In this document: positions 34,631 through 44,571 of the stretch, piece after piece | Layout of the letters: every line of letters starts with the position of its first letter | Numbering within the stretch: the first letter of the stretch is position 1 | Source of the DNA: Arthrobacter sp. FW306-2-2C-D06B | GTDB taxonomy: Bacteria; Actinomycetota; Actinomycetes; Actinomycetales; Micrococcaceae | NCBI RefSeq assembly: GCF_021789175.1 | Contig: NZ_CP084560.1 | Coordinates: 2,852,001-2,916,000 of the forward strand | Reading direction: 5' to 3' | DNA length: 64,000 nt | Notes under the pieces: model-generated | The model's database searches: none | What the model was told of the DNA's origin: nothing | Seen by the model: the letters and a program-made list of their open reading frames with translations, nothing else | Translations under genes and position numbers: made by a program

Positions 34631-34675
34631 AAACAATCCGGCCCCTCCACCATAATCTGGTGAAGGGGCCGGATT
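34631..34675 (-). terminator. Terminator between khpA and rimM
   Basis: An 18-bp stem built on AATCCGGCCCCTTCACCA with one G-U pair and a five-base loop; the minus strand continues GTTTTAC. It lies between the rpsP-khpA pair and rimM-trmD, so those may be separate transcripts or joined by read-through. Confidence 0.75.
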
Positions 34676-34699
34676 TTAAGACAAGTATTGCTGAGCGCG

Positions 34700-34942
34700 T
34701 TACCGGCGACGGTCGGTGTCGACGACGTCGACCCGGACCTGCTCGCCGCCCGCCAATGCCGCAATCACAGTGCGCAAAGCGCGTGCGGTGCGACCCTGGC
34801 GGCCGATCACCCGTCCGAGGTCGTCCTGGTGAACACGCACCTCGAGGGATTCCCCGCGGCGGTTGTTCTTGGCACTGACCTTGACGTCCTCAGGGCTGTC
34901 AACGATCCCACGGACCAAGTGCTCGAGCGCTTCTGCCAGCAA
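34700..34942 (-). CDS. khpA: KH-domain RNA-binding protein KhpA
   Basis: An 80-residue single KH domain protein. The GRVIGRQGRTARALRTVI segment is the KH GxxG motif, preceded by NRRGESLEVRVHQDDL. KhpA, often with KhpB, binds RNA and affects cell size and division in Gram-positive bacteria. The start is a TTG at 34942, one base after the rpsP stop; residues further upstream in frame are antisense-like and not family. Position between rpsP and rimM is conserved. Confidence 0.92.
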   Translation of the reverse strand: MLAEALEHLVRGIVDSPEDVKVSAKNNRRGESLEVRVHQDDLGRVIGRQGRTARALRTVIAALAGGEQVRVDVVDTDRRR

Positions 34943-34943
34943 T

Positions 34944-35366
34944 TTACTCAGCCTCGGTGGTCTCTGCTTCAGCGTCAGCGGGAGCTTCAGTTGCTTCCGA
35001 CTGCTTGGCCTTCTTGGTGATGGCTTCCGGGATGATGACGGAACCCTTCTCCGGTGCAACGAAAGCAGGCTTGGCGACCTTGGTCTTCAGCGTGCCTTCC
35101 TGGCCCGGGAGACCCTTGAACTTCTGCCAGTCACCGGTGATCTTGAGGATCGCGGCAACCTGCTCGGTCGGCTGGGCGCCGACGGACAGCCAGTACTGTG
35201 CACGCTCGGAGACAACCTCGATGTACGAGGGCTCTTCGGTGGGGTGGTACTTGCCGATTTCTTCAATCGCACGGCCATCGCGCTTGGCGCGGGAGTCCAT
35301 GACGACGATGCGGTAGTACGGTGCGCGCATCTTACCGAAGCGCTTAAGGCGAATCTTTACGGCCAC
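34944..35366 (-). CDS. rpsP: 30S ribosomal protein S16
   Basis: About 140 residues. The S16 core is at the N-terminus: [20 protein letters not shown], then [19 protein letters not shown]. The C-terminal 50 residues form a Lys/Ala/Glu-rich extension beyond the usual S16 length, common in actinobacteria. GTG at 35366 lies 11 bases after CAGGAG. S16 is required for 30S assembly. It opens the rpsP-khpA unit. Confidence 0.94.
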   Translation of the reverse strand: MAVKIRLKRFGKMRAPYYRIVVMDSRAKRDGRAIEEIGKYHPTEEPSYIEVVSERAQYWLSVGAQPTEQVAAILKITGDWQKFKGLPGQEGTLKTKVAKPAFVAPEKGSVIIPEAITKKAKQSEATEAPADAEAETTEAE

Positions 35367-35561
35367 TTTTGTGGTCACTCCTGTTTCTGAAACGGGGTTG
35401 AGCCCGTCGTTCTGCACCCGTGGGGCGGGCCATACTTGAGGGTTCCAAGGACAAGATGCACACACGGAGAGAGGGGCCGCGCGGATCGAGTACCTGTCCA
35501 TTGTGCCAGAAGGCGGACAGTATTTCGAACGCATGGTCCGTGCGGCGGGTTTACTGCAGGG

Positions 35562-36005
35562 TTACTCCCCTGCGGACCAGACGTAGAGACCGGCCCTCTC
35601 GGCCTTTTCGACGTCGCTCGCGAGGGCCGCCAACTGCTGGACGTACAGGCGGGACTGCTGGGCATCAAAGGGCATGTCCTCTTGGGCCGCCCAGCTTTCG
35701 GCGACGTCGTCGAGGACGTTTCCTTCCCCTTCGGTCTCGTAGCTGAGGAGCTCGGACAGGGCGCGCACCATCGCATCGGGGACGCCCAGCAAGGCATCGC
35801 TCGTCACGTCAACCAAAGAAAGCTCATAGTCGGCCCCGCCTGCATGCACGGCGGTCCCGGCCAGGTCGCCGAGCTGTTCTACTTCGAAATCGCTGATTCC
35901 CGGGATCCGTACTGCGGCGCCGGATACGTCACTGCCCTTCTCCAGGGCAGCGGCCCTCTTGAGTGCTTCATCGTGGGTGGCAATAAAGATTTCAGCAAAG
36001 CCCAT
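35562..36005 (-). CDS. Hypothetical protein
   Basis: About 147 residues, acidic and soluble, starting MGFAEIFIATHDEALKRAAA. The C-terminal half has a helix-rich stretch ending DVEKAERAGLYVWSAGE. No family is recognised and no membrane segment or catalytic motif is visible. Codon usage and composition are normal for the window, supporting a real gene. ATG at 36005 or the in-frame ATG 15 bases upstream may be the start. It follows the VOC gene by 76 bases and may be co-transcribed. Confidence 0.7.
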   Translation of the reverse strand: MGFAEIFIATHDEALKRAAALEKGSDVSGAAVRIPGISDFEVEQLGDLAGTAVHAGGADYELSLVDVTSDALLGVPDAMVRALSELLSYETEGEGNVLDDVAESWAAQEDMPFDAQQSRLYVQQLAALASDVEKAERAGLYVWSAGE

Positions 36006-36081
36006 GGAAAGTACTCTCATTCGTTCGTGCCAACGGAGCTGCGGCGCGGCGGCCGAAATGCGCCACGCTGCAAACTCAAGC

Positions 36082-36954
36082 CTAGCGGACGGCGACCCGC
36101 AGCCGGTTTCGCCACGGGTCCTCGAAGCGCAACTCCCGGCCCGTGTGGTGGGACGCAATACCGGCAACCTTGAGGCGGTCGGCGAGCGCGCCGACGTCGT
36201 CGCCTGACGGCACTTCGATGACCACCTCGCCGAGACCGAGCGTGTCCTTGCGCGGACCTGCACCGCGGCTGTTCCAGACATTCATGGCCATGTGGTGGTG
36301 GTAGCCGCCCGCGGAGACGAACAGGGCCTGCCCGTGCCAGCCTGCGGTCTGCTCGAAACCCAGGGTGTCGACGTAGAAATCATGGGCGGTCCGGACGTCG
36401 CCCACCTGGAGGTGGACATGCCCGACGCCGGCGCCCGCCTCATGCTGGCCCGTCACCGCTGCTTCGCTCAGGTATTGCTGGAGGTAGCGCTGCGGCGGGA
36501 GCGGCAGGCTGTCCATGACGACCGAGCTGCCATTCCACTCCCAGCCCTCGCGGGGCTTGTCGTAGTAGAGCTCAATGCCGTTGCCCTCGGGGTCGGTGAA
36601 GTAGAAGGCCTCGCTGACCAGGTGGTCCGCACTTCCGACGAAAGCGTGGGGCTCGTATTGCGCGGCCGAGGCAACAGTTGCGGCGAGCGAGGATTGGTCT
36701 TCGAAGAGCAAAGCCGTGTGGAACAGTCCGGCCTCCCCGCGACCCGGAATCTGGAGCCCGGAGGCCGGAGCGAGGTGCACCAACGGCTTGCCGAGCCTGC
36801 CGAAGTAGAGCCCGCCATCCTGTTCGGCGACCACGTCCAGCCCCAGAGCCCGCTGGTAATAGTCGCCCATGAGCTTCATGTCCCCCACTTTGAGCATGAC
36901 AGTGCCCATGGTGAGTTCGGCAGGAAGGAGATCCTGGCTGGATGCGATGGTCAT
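36082..36954 (-). CDS. VOC superfamily protein, two-domain (CatE-like dioxygenase family)
   Basis: A 290-residue protein with two vicinal-oxygen-chelate modules, each with a beta-alpha-beta opening (TVMLKVGDMKLMGDYYQRAL and GHVHLQVGDVRTAHDFYVDT). Probable metal residues are in GLFHTALLF, NGIELYYD and YHHHMAMNVW. It resembles YwbC/CatE, putative glyoxalase or ring-cleavage dioxygenase; substrate is unknown. GGGAG six bases before the ATG supports the start. No aromatic pathway genes are nearby. Confidence 0.82.
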   Translation of the reverse strand: MTIASSQDLLPAELTMGTVMLKVGDMKLMGDYYQRALGLDVVAEQDGGLYFGRLGKPLVHLAPASGLQIPGRGEAGLFHTALLFEDQSSLAATVASAAQYEPHAFVGSADHLVSEAFYFTDPEGNGIELYYDKPREGWEWNGSSVVMDSLPLPPQRYLQQYLSEAAVTGQHEAGAGVGHVHLQVGDVRTAHDFYVDTLGFEQTAGWHGQALFVSAGGYHHHMAMNVWNSRGAGPRKDTLGLGEVVIEVPSGDDVGALADRLKVAGIASHHTGRELRFEDPWRNRLRVAVR

Positions 36955-37032
36955 GTGAAACTCCCGGCTTTTCGTGGCGCCGCCCTTCGGCTACCTCTAT
37001 CTATCTAAATTACTTGAAGCTTCAATTTATTC

Positions 37033-38127
37033 CTAATGCCCAACGTTCCCTGAAATATGTCCCCTCAGCACGGTGCATCCCGGATTCAGCACCACCTCAA
37101 GGGACGCGCGGGGATCGTGTGCGTAGAGCACGACGTCGGCACTGGCACCTTCGCTGATGCCGTCGGCACCCAGCCACTCGCGTGCGGACCAGCAGGCGGC
37201 ATCGAGGGCGGCGGCCGCCGGAAGGCCCGCGCGGTGCAATTCCAGGATTTCCTCGCCGATCCGGCCGTGCTTGATGACGCTGCCGGCGTCGGTCCCGGCG
37301 TACACCGGCACTCCGGCGTCGAATGCCTCGGCGACGCGTGCATGCCTGCGCTCCCACAGCCTGGTCATGTGGGCGGAATATCGCGGGAACTTCGCTTCCG
37401 CCTGCCTCGCGATGTCCGGAAAGGTCGCAATGTTGATGAGGGTGGGGACAATCGGCACACCCTGGTCCAACAGCCGGGGAATATGGTGCGGCAGGAGGCC
37501 TGTGGCGTGCTCGATGCAGTCGATGCCGGCGTCGAGCATGTCGTCGATAGTCCCTTCGGCGAAGCAATGGGCGGTCACCCTGGCTCCCTCGGCATGTGCT
37601 GCCGCGACCGCGTCCTTGACGATGGCGGCCGGAAAGGACGGGCCGAGATCCCCGGCGGAACGGTCGATCCAGTCCCCGACGATCTTGACCCAGCCGTCTC
37701 CGGACCGCGCCTGTTTGCGCACCGCCTCGACCAGATCCTCCGGCTCGACTTCTTCGGCCAGTCCGGGGATGTACCGGCGTTGCCTGGCAATGTGCCTGCC
37801 TGCGCGGATGATCCTGGGCATGTCCGTCCGGCGCTGCAGCCAGCGAGTGTCGCTTGCGGATCCGGCGTCGCGGATCAAGAGCGTTCCGGCGTTCCGGTCC
37901 GCCGTCGCCTGCAGGCGCGCAGTCTCGTCGTCGACGGCCCCGCCCTTGCCCAAGCCAACATGGCAGTGCGCGTCGACAAGGCCGGGCAGCACCCATCCGG
38001 CCAGGACGACGTCCGGTGCGGCAGCAGGCCGCAGAAAGGTCAGCCGTCCGTCGACCGACCAGAGGCCGCGCCGTTCCTCCTCCGGCCCGGTAAGGACGGC
38101 GCCGCTGAACTCGATGATTTCCGCCAT
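37033..38127 (-). CDS. Amidohydrolase family protein
   Basis: A 364-residue metal-dependent hydrolase. The HxH metal motif is in LVDAHCHVGLGKGG, a probable bridging Lys is in DGWVKIVGDW, further His ligands are in RVTAHCFAEGT and CIEHATGLL, and the last Asp in AGTDAGSVI. The fold matches imidazolonepropionase/prolidase-like members; substrate is unknown. AAGGTGGAATC precedes the ATG. It is divergent from thiC, and the tandem repeat at 38171 lies in the shared promoter region. Confidence 0.85.
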   Translation of the reverse strand: MAEIIEFSGAVLTGPEEERRGLWSVDGRLTFLRPAAAPDVVLAGWVLPGLVDAHCHVGLGKGGAVDDETARLQATADRNAGTLLIRDAGSASDTRWLQRRTDMPRIIRAGRHIARQRRYIPGLAEEVEPEDLVEAVRKQARSGDGWVKIVGDWIDRSAGDLGPSFPAAIVKDAVAAAHAEGARVTAHCFAEGTIDDMLDAGIDCIEHATGLLPHHIPRLLDQGVPIVPTLINIATFPDIARQAEAKFPRYSAHMTRLWERRHARVAEAFDAGVPVYAGTDAGSVIKHGRIGEEILELHRAGLPAAAALDAACWSAREWLGADGISEGASADVVLYAHDPRASLEVVLNPGCTVLRGHISGNVGH

Positions 38128-38129
38128 GA

Positions 38130-40145
<2,016 letters not shown>

Positions 40146-40169
40146 GCGATGTCGGGAAGCCTGAACTGA

Positions 40170-40919
40170 TCAGGAAGCTTGCACTGATCCGGTGCGGCTG
40201 ACGTCCGCGATGAAGGACCGGATCATCCGGTCTCCTTCAGCTGAATCATGAGGCCGGTGTCCTCCAGCCGCAACGCGGTGGAGGGCGCCGGTTTCCTGCA
40301 AGTAGCCGGCGATCTCTTCGTAAAGGGGTTCCCAACCACCGGTCAGGACAAGCGTGGGGACTCCGGGCACGATGTGCAGGGGCGCTTCCCACGGCGGAGC
40401 CTGGAGCCGCAGGCGCCGGGCGGTACGCCGGGCCTCCGGGGTACTGAGAACGGCCGCCTCAGAGGAAAACGCCCTGCGGACGAATTCGCGTTGGTAATCG
40501 TCATCGCTGAGTTCGTGCCGGACCCGGAACAACGGCTCCATGAGTGCCCGGTAAGCCGCAGTGGCGGGCAGCTCAGCCGTCAAGGAAAGACAGGCCGGTT
40601 CCACCAGCACGAGGGACCGGACCAGGTCCGGCCGCTCCACCGCGGCCAACATTGCTGAAATCGCCCCTTGGGAGTGCGCTACGACATGGCCTCCACGTGC
40701 GGGGCTGGAACCTGACACGACCTCCCGCCCTCCGAGGCACTCCAGGATAATGTCCACGTCGGCCGCAACATCGGATTCCAAAGGCTCGGCCTGCGCGTCA
40801 AACCCGTGGCGTTTCAGGAACAGTGCATCGTAGGCCAGCGCCATGCCGTGCTGCTTCGGCCAAGCGGCAGCGCCGAATGTGCCTGCTCCATGGACGAACA
40901 CAACGCGCTGCTTTTGCAT
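40170..40919 (-). CDS. Alpha/beta hydrolase
   Basis: A 249-residue protein. An oxyanion segment VFVHGAGTFG opens the fold, the nucleophile elbow is VAHSQGAIS, and the His is probably in AAGGHRPHDS. It resembles esterase/haloperoxidase-like hydrolases, with no clear substrate. GGGGGA abuts the ATG. It converges with thiC and lies beyond the ffh 3' end, separated from it by a 66-bp palindromic repeat. Confidence 0.8.
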   Translation of the reverse strand: MQKQRVVFVHGAGTFGAAAWPKQHGMALAYDALFLKRHGFDAQAEPLESDVAADVDIILECLGGREVVSGSSPARGGHVVAHSQGAISAMLAAVERPDLVRSLVLVEPACLSLTAELPATAAYRALMEPLFRVRHELSDDDYQREFVRRAFSSEAAVLSTPEARRTARRLRLQAPPWEAPLHIVPGVPTLVLTGGWEPLYEEIAGYLQETGALHRVAAGGHRPHDSAEGDRMIRSFIADVSRTGSVQAS

Positions 40920-40948
40920 TCCCCCAGCCTATGGCACGGGGCTGACAA

Positions 40949-41014
40949 CCCAACTAACTAGCAATAGATGCCGTTCTGAGCCCTCAAAACGACATGTATT
41001 GCCAGTCAGTTGGG
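40949..41014. repeat. 66-bp palindromic repeat, copy 1
   Basis: Two 32-base arms with six mismatches around a central CC; ends CCCAACTAACT and AGTCAGTTGGG, core GCCGTTCTGAGCCCTCAA. The same architecture and length recur at 47364. It begins 29 bases upstream of the hydrolase start and ends eight bases beyond the ffh stop, so as RNA it would form a long hairpin at the ffh 3' end. Confidence 0.85.
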
Positions 41015-41022
41015 AGGAATGG

Positions 41023-42594
41023 CTACTTGCCGCCGAGGAACTTGTCGAAGCCCTTGGGCAGGTTCAGCTGGGACGGGTCGAAGTCGCCGGAAGGCTGGCC
41101 GAATGACGCGCCGGTGCGAACGGCTTTCGCCCGCTTGTTCTCCGCGTCGCGCAATTCCTGGGCCGCCTTGGCGGGGTTTCCGGAACGGGCCTTCTTCTTG
41201 GGTGCGTTCTTGCTCGCCTTGCGGGAACCGCCGCCACCGAGGCCGGGAATGCCCGGCATTCCGGGCATGCCGCCGCCCTGGGCCAGCTTCTTCATCATCT
41301 TCTGAGCCTGCGCGAAACGCTCGAGGAGGCCGTTGACCTCGGAGACGTGGACACCGGAACCACGGGCGATGCGCGCGCGGCGGGAACCGTTGATGATCTT
41401 CGGAGCCAAACGCTCGTGCGGGGTCATGGAGCGGACAATCGCCTCCACGCGGTCGATTTCGCGCTCGTCGAACTGCTCCAGTTGCTGGCGGATGTTCTGC
41501 GCACCCGGCATCATCATGAGCATCTTCTTCATGGAGCCCATGTTGCGGATCTGCTGCATCTGGGCGAGGAAGTCGTCCAGGGTGAAGTCTTCCTGGTCGG
41601 CGAACTTCTTCGCCATCCGGGCCGCTTCATCCTTGTCCCAGTTCTTCTCCGCCTGCTCGATCAGGGTGAGAACGTCACCCATATCGAGGATGCGGGAAGC
41701 CATGCGGTCCGGGTGGAACAGTTCGAAATCGTCGAGGCCTTCGCCGGTGGACGCGAACATGACCGGTTTTCCGGTGACCGACGCTACCGAGAGGGCGGCA
41801 CCACCGCGCGCGTCGCCGTCGAGCTTTGACAGCACGACGCCCGTGAAGTTGACGCCTTCATCGAAGGCAACCGCCGTGTTGACGGCGTCCTGGCCGATCA
41901 TGGAGTCGATCACGAACAGCACTTCGTTCGGGATGATCGCCTGGCGGATGCGGCGCGCCTGGTCCATCATTTCGGCGTCGACGCCGAGGCGGCCCGCGGT
42001 GTCCACGATCACGACGTCGTGCAGCTTCTGCCGGGCTTCGTCGACGCCGGCGCGTGCGACGGCGACCGGGTCGCCGGTGGGAACATCCAGATCCGAGGTG
42101 GTGCCCGGGTGCGGAGCGAAGACGGGAACACCGGCGCGTTCGCCGACAATCTGGAGCTGCGTCACGGCGTTGGGACGCTGGAGGTCGGCGGCAACCAGCA
42201 CGGGGCTGTGGCCTTGGGCCTTGAGCCACTTGGCAAGCTTGCCCGCAAGGGTGGTCTTACCCGCACCCTGCAAGCCGGCGAGCATGATGATGGTGGGGCC
42301 GGTCTTCGCCAAGCGGATGCGACGGGTCTCGCCGCCCAGGATCTCCTGGAGCTCCTCGTTGACGATCTTGACGATCTGCTGGCTCGGGTTCAGGGCCGCG
42401 GAAACCTCGGCGCCCAGGGCGCGTTCACGGATGCGGGCTGTGAACTCGCGGACCACGGGCACGGCAACGTCGGCGTCCAAAAGGGCACGCCGGATCTCCC
42501 GGACGGTGGCGTCGACGTCGGCCTCAGTGAGGCGGCCTTTGCCACGGAGATTCTTGAAGGTTGCTGTCAACCGGTCAGAGAGTGAATTGAACAC
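41023..42594 (-). CDS. ffh: Signal recognition particle protein Ffh
   Basis: A 523-residue SRP54 GTPase. NG domain: G1 GLQGAGKTTLAGKLA near residue 105, DTAGRLGVD, and SKLDGDARGGAALS. The Met-rich M domain follows (QMQQIRNMGSMKKMLMMMPG) and binds 4.5S RNA and signal peptides. The C-terminus has a Gly/Met/Pro stretch and a basic tail. The start is GTG. It delivers nascent membrane proteins to FtsY, encoded at 47440. The 66-bp repeat directly follows its stop. Confidence 0.97.
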   Translation of the reverse strand: MFNSLSDRLTATFKNLRGKGRLTEADVDATVREIRRALLDADVAVPVVREFTARIRERALGAEVSAALNPSQQIVKIVNEELQEILGGETRRIRLAKTGPTIIMLAGLQGAGKTTLAGKLAKWLKAQGHSPVLVAADLQRPNAVTQLQIVGERAGVPVFAPHPGTTSDLDVPTGDPVAVARAGVDEARQKLHDVVIVDTAGRLGVDAEMMDQARRIRQAIIPNEVLFVIDSMIGQDAVNTAVAFDEGVNFTGVVLSKLDGDARGGAALSVASVTGKPVMFASTGEGLDDFELFHPDRMASRILDMGDVLTLIEQAEKNWDKDEAARMAKKFADQEDFTLDDFLAQMQQIRNMGSMKKMLMMMPGAQNIRQQLEQFDEREIDRVEAIVRSMTPHERLAPKIINGSRRARIARGSGVHVSEVNGLLERFAQAQKMMKKLAQGGGMPGMPGIPGLGGGGSRKASKNAPKKKARSGNPAKAAQELRDAENKRAKAVRTGASFGQPSGDFDPSQLNLPKGFDKFLGGK

Positions 42595-42745
42595 GCGCCG
42601 TGCACTTCTTTCAATGGTCTACGAATGGCGGCCGTTCCGACGCACCAATATCTTGACGATTCCTGCCCCAAACAAATCTGACTCAACTGAGGGACTCGAC
42701 TATCTAGGGTACCAAGACGCGCCTGCAAGATGGCATGCTGGCACA

Positions 42746-44146
42746 GTGACCAGCAAAACAACAGTAAATACGTTGCTCATCCTAGGCGCCTCCGGAGATC
42801 TGACGGGCCGATTGCTGTTGCCGGGCCTTGCCAGGCTCGTGGCCGGCGGCTTCGCAGATGGGCTGAAGCTTGTCGGAGCCGGATCCGATGCGTGGACGCC
42901 CCAGCAATGGAGCAAACGCGTCAGTGGTGCGTTCGAGGAGGCCGCCCATGGCGCAGGCGCCGAGGGCAGGAAAGCAATCGCTGCCCTGGAGAAAAGCACT
43001 GAGTACCATCAACTGGATGTCACGGCGGACGGCCAGCTCGCGACGCTCCTGGCCGGGCTTGAAGCACCAATCGCCGTCTATTTCGCTTTGCCCCCGCACA
43101 TCAGCCAGAAGGCCTGCGAGGTCCTCACCGCGCAGGAGCTTCCTCCCGAAACAAGCTTGGTGCTGGAGAAACCCTTCGGATCCAGCTCCGAATCCGCCCG
43201 GGACCTCAACAAGACGCTCGCCGCTTTGGTCCCGGAGGACCACATCCACCGCGTGGACCACTTCCTGGGCAAGGCCACCGTTTTCAACATCCTGGGCCTG
43301 CGCTTCGCCAACAGGTTCCTGGAGCCTGTGTGGAACCGGGACCACATCGAGAAGGTGGAGATCATCTTCGACGAAGACCTCGCCCTCGAAGGGCGTGCGC
43401 GCTACTACGACGGAGCCGGCGCCCTCAAGGACATGATCCAGAGCCATTTGCTCCACATCATGGCTTTGCTGGCCATCGATGCCCCTTCAAGCATCGGCGA
43501 GCGCGATCTCCGCGACTCGATTTCAGCGGTGCTGCGTGCGAGCAGCATCACTGCGCCCTACAAGAAGTCCACCCGTCGGGCGCGCTACACAGCCGGCCGG
43601 ATCGGCGACCGGGACGTGCCGGACTATGTCGCGGAGGAGGGCGTGGACCCTGCCCGGGAAACCGAGACGCTCGCCGAAGTCGAAGTGGGAATCGATAACT
43701 GGCGCTGGAAAGGCGTCCCCTTCATCCTGCGCTCTGGAAAGGCGTTGGGTGCCGCGCGGAAAGAGGCGATCGTCACCTTCCGGCCCGTTCCACATCTGCC
43801 GACCGGATTCGAGGGCGTGGACTCCCCTAACCAGCTGCGCATCGGCTTCGGTCCGGACACCCTGCAGCTCGATGTCGAAGTCAATGGTCCCGGAAACATC
43901 TTCACGCTGGATCGTGTGACCCTCAACGCGGAATTGAATGCGTCCGATCTGTTGCCCTACGGAGAAGTGCTCGAGGGCGTCATTACCGGCGATCCCCTGC
44001 TCTCAGTCCGCGGCGACACCGCCGTTGACTGCTGGCGGATCATCGAGCCCGTGATCAAGGCCTGGGCCAAGGATTCCGTGCCGCTCGAAGAGTACGACGC
44101 CGGCGGGCCCGGTCCCGTGGACTGGCCCACCGCCGTCGAGGGCTAA
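42746..44146 (+). CDS. zwf: Glucose-6-phosphate dehydrogenase (divergent paralogue)
   Basis: A 466-residue G6PDH family member. LILGASGDLTGRLLLPGL is the N-terminal NADP motif, LEKPFGSSSESA the second and HRVDHFLGKATV the active-site block. Conserved positions are altered: the usual GDLAKRK reads GDLTGRL and RIDHYLGKE reads RVDHFLGKA; the catalytic His and Lys remain. It is not in the usual tkt-tal-zwf-opcA operon, so it is probably an accessory enzyme. The start is GTG at 42746; no ATG lies nearby in frame. It diverges from ffh. Confidence 0.88.
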   Translation: MTSKTTVNTLLILGASGDLTGRLLLPGLARLVAGGFADGLKLVGAGSDAWTPQQWSKRVSGAFEEAAHGAGAEGRKAIAALEKSTEYHQLDVTADGQLATLLAGLEAPIAVYFALPPHISQKACEVLTAQELPPETSLVLEKPFGSSSESARDLNKTLAALVPEDHIHRVDHFLGKATVFNILGLRFANRFLEPVWNRDHIEKVEIIFDEDLALEGRARYYDGAGALKDMIQSHLLHIMALLAIDAPSSIGERDLRDSISAVLRASSITAPYKKSTRRARYTAGRIGDRDVPDYVAEEGVDPARETETLAEVEVGIDNWRWKGVPFILRSGKALGAARKEAIVTFRPVPHLPTGFEGVDSPNQLRIGFGPDTLQLDVEVNGPGNIFTLDRVTLNAELNASDLLPYGEVLEGVITGDPLLSVRGDTAVDCWRIIEPVIKAWAKDSVPLEEYDAGGPGPVDWPTAVEG

Positions 44147-44185
44147 GCAAGCGGCCGCGCTCCTTCGGAAGCGCACATGCCAGAA

Positions 44186-44221
44186 GGGCCGGGTACCTTT
44201 CCAGGTACCCGGCCCCTCTTT
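44186..44221 (+). terminator. Terminator between zwf and glnB
   Basis: GGGCCGGGTACCT pairs perfectly with AGGTACCCGGCCC over a TTCC loop, followed by CCTCTTT on the plus strand. It lies between converging genes, 39 bases past the zwf stop and 17 before the glnB stop. Confidence 0.82.
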
Positions 44222-44232
44222 GCTTTGGTGCC

Positions 44233-44571
44233 TTAGATGGCTGCTGCGCCTCGCTCGCCCGTGCGGACACGGACAGCTTCGTAGACGTCTACGGTCCAGA
44301 CTTTGCCGTCACCGGCACGGCCGGTGTTGGAGGAGGCAATCAGGACGTCGAGGATGTCGTCTGCCTGCTCGTCCGTGGCAAGGACCTCCACGCGGATCTT
44401 GGGAAGCAGGTCCACGTTGTACTCAGCCCCGCGGTACACCTCGGTGTAGCCGCGCTGCCGGCCGTAGCCACTGGCGGCGCTAACCGTCAGTCCCTGTACC
44501 CCGTATGCTTCGAGCCCCTCGCGGATGGCGTCGAGCTTCTCCGGTCGGACGATCGCCGTAATGAGTTTCAT
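44233..44571 (-). CDS. glnB: Nitrogen regulatory protein P-II
   Basis: A 112-residue PII protein. The T-loop RGAEYNVDLLPKIRVEV contains the modifiable Tyr51, and GDGKVWTVDVYEAVRVRTGE is the ATP-binding C-terminal motif, here GDGKVWTVDVYEA. In actinobacteria this protein (GlnK) is adenylylated at Tyr51 and controls AmtB. The ATG overlaps the amtB stop by four bases. No glnD follows in this window. Confidence 0.95.
   Translation of the reverse strand: MKLITAIVRPEKLDAIREGLEAYGVQGLTVSAASGYGRQRGYTEVYRGAEYNVDLLPKIRVEVLATDEQADDILDVLIASSNTGRAGDGKVWTVDVYEAVRVRTGERGAAAI

Noticed and set aside
41333..42745. Frame open far upstream of the glucose-6-phosphate dehydrogenase start, suggesting an N-terminal fusion
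   Set aside because: It is antisense to ffh and its translation is Ser/Arg-rich without domains. Family sequence starts only at the GTG at 42746.
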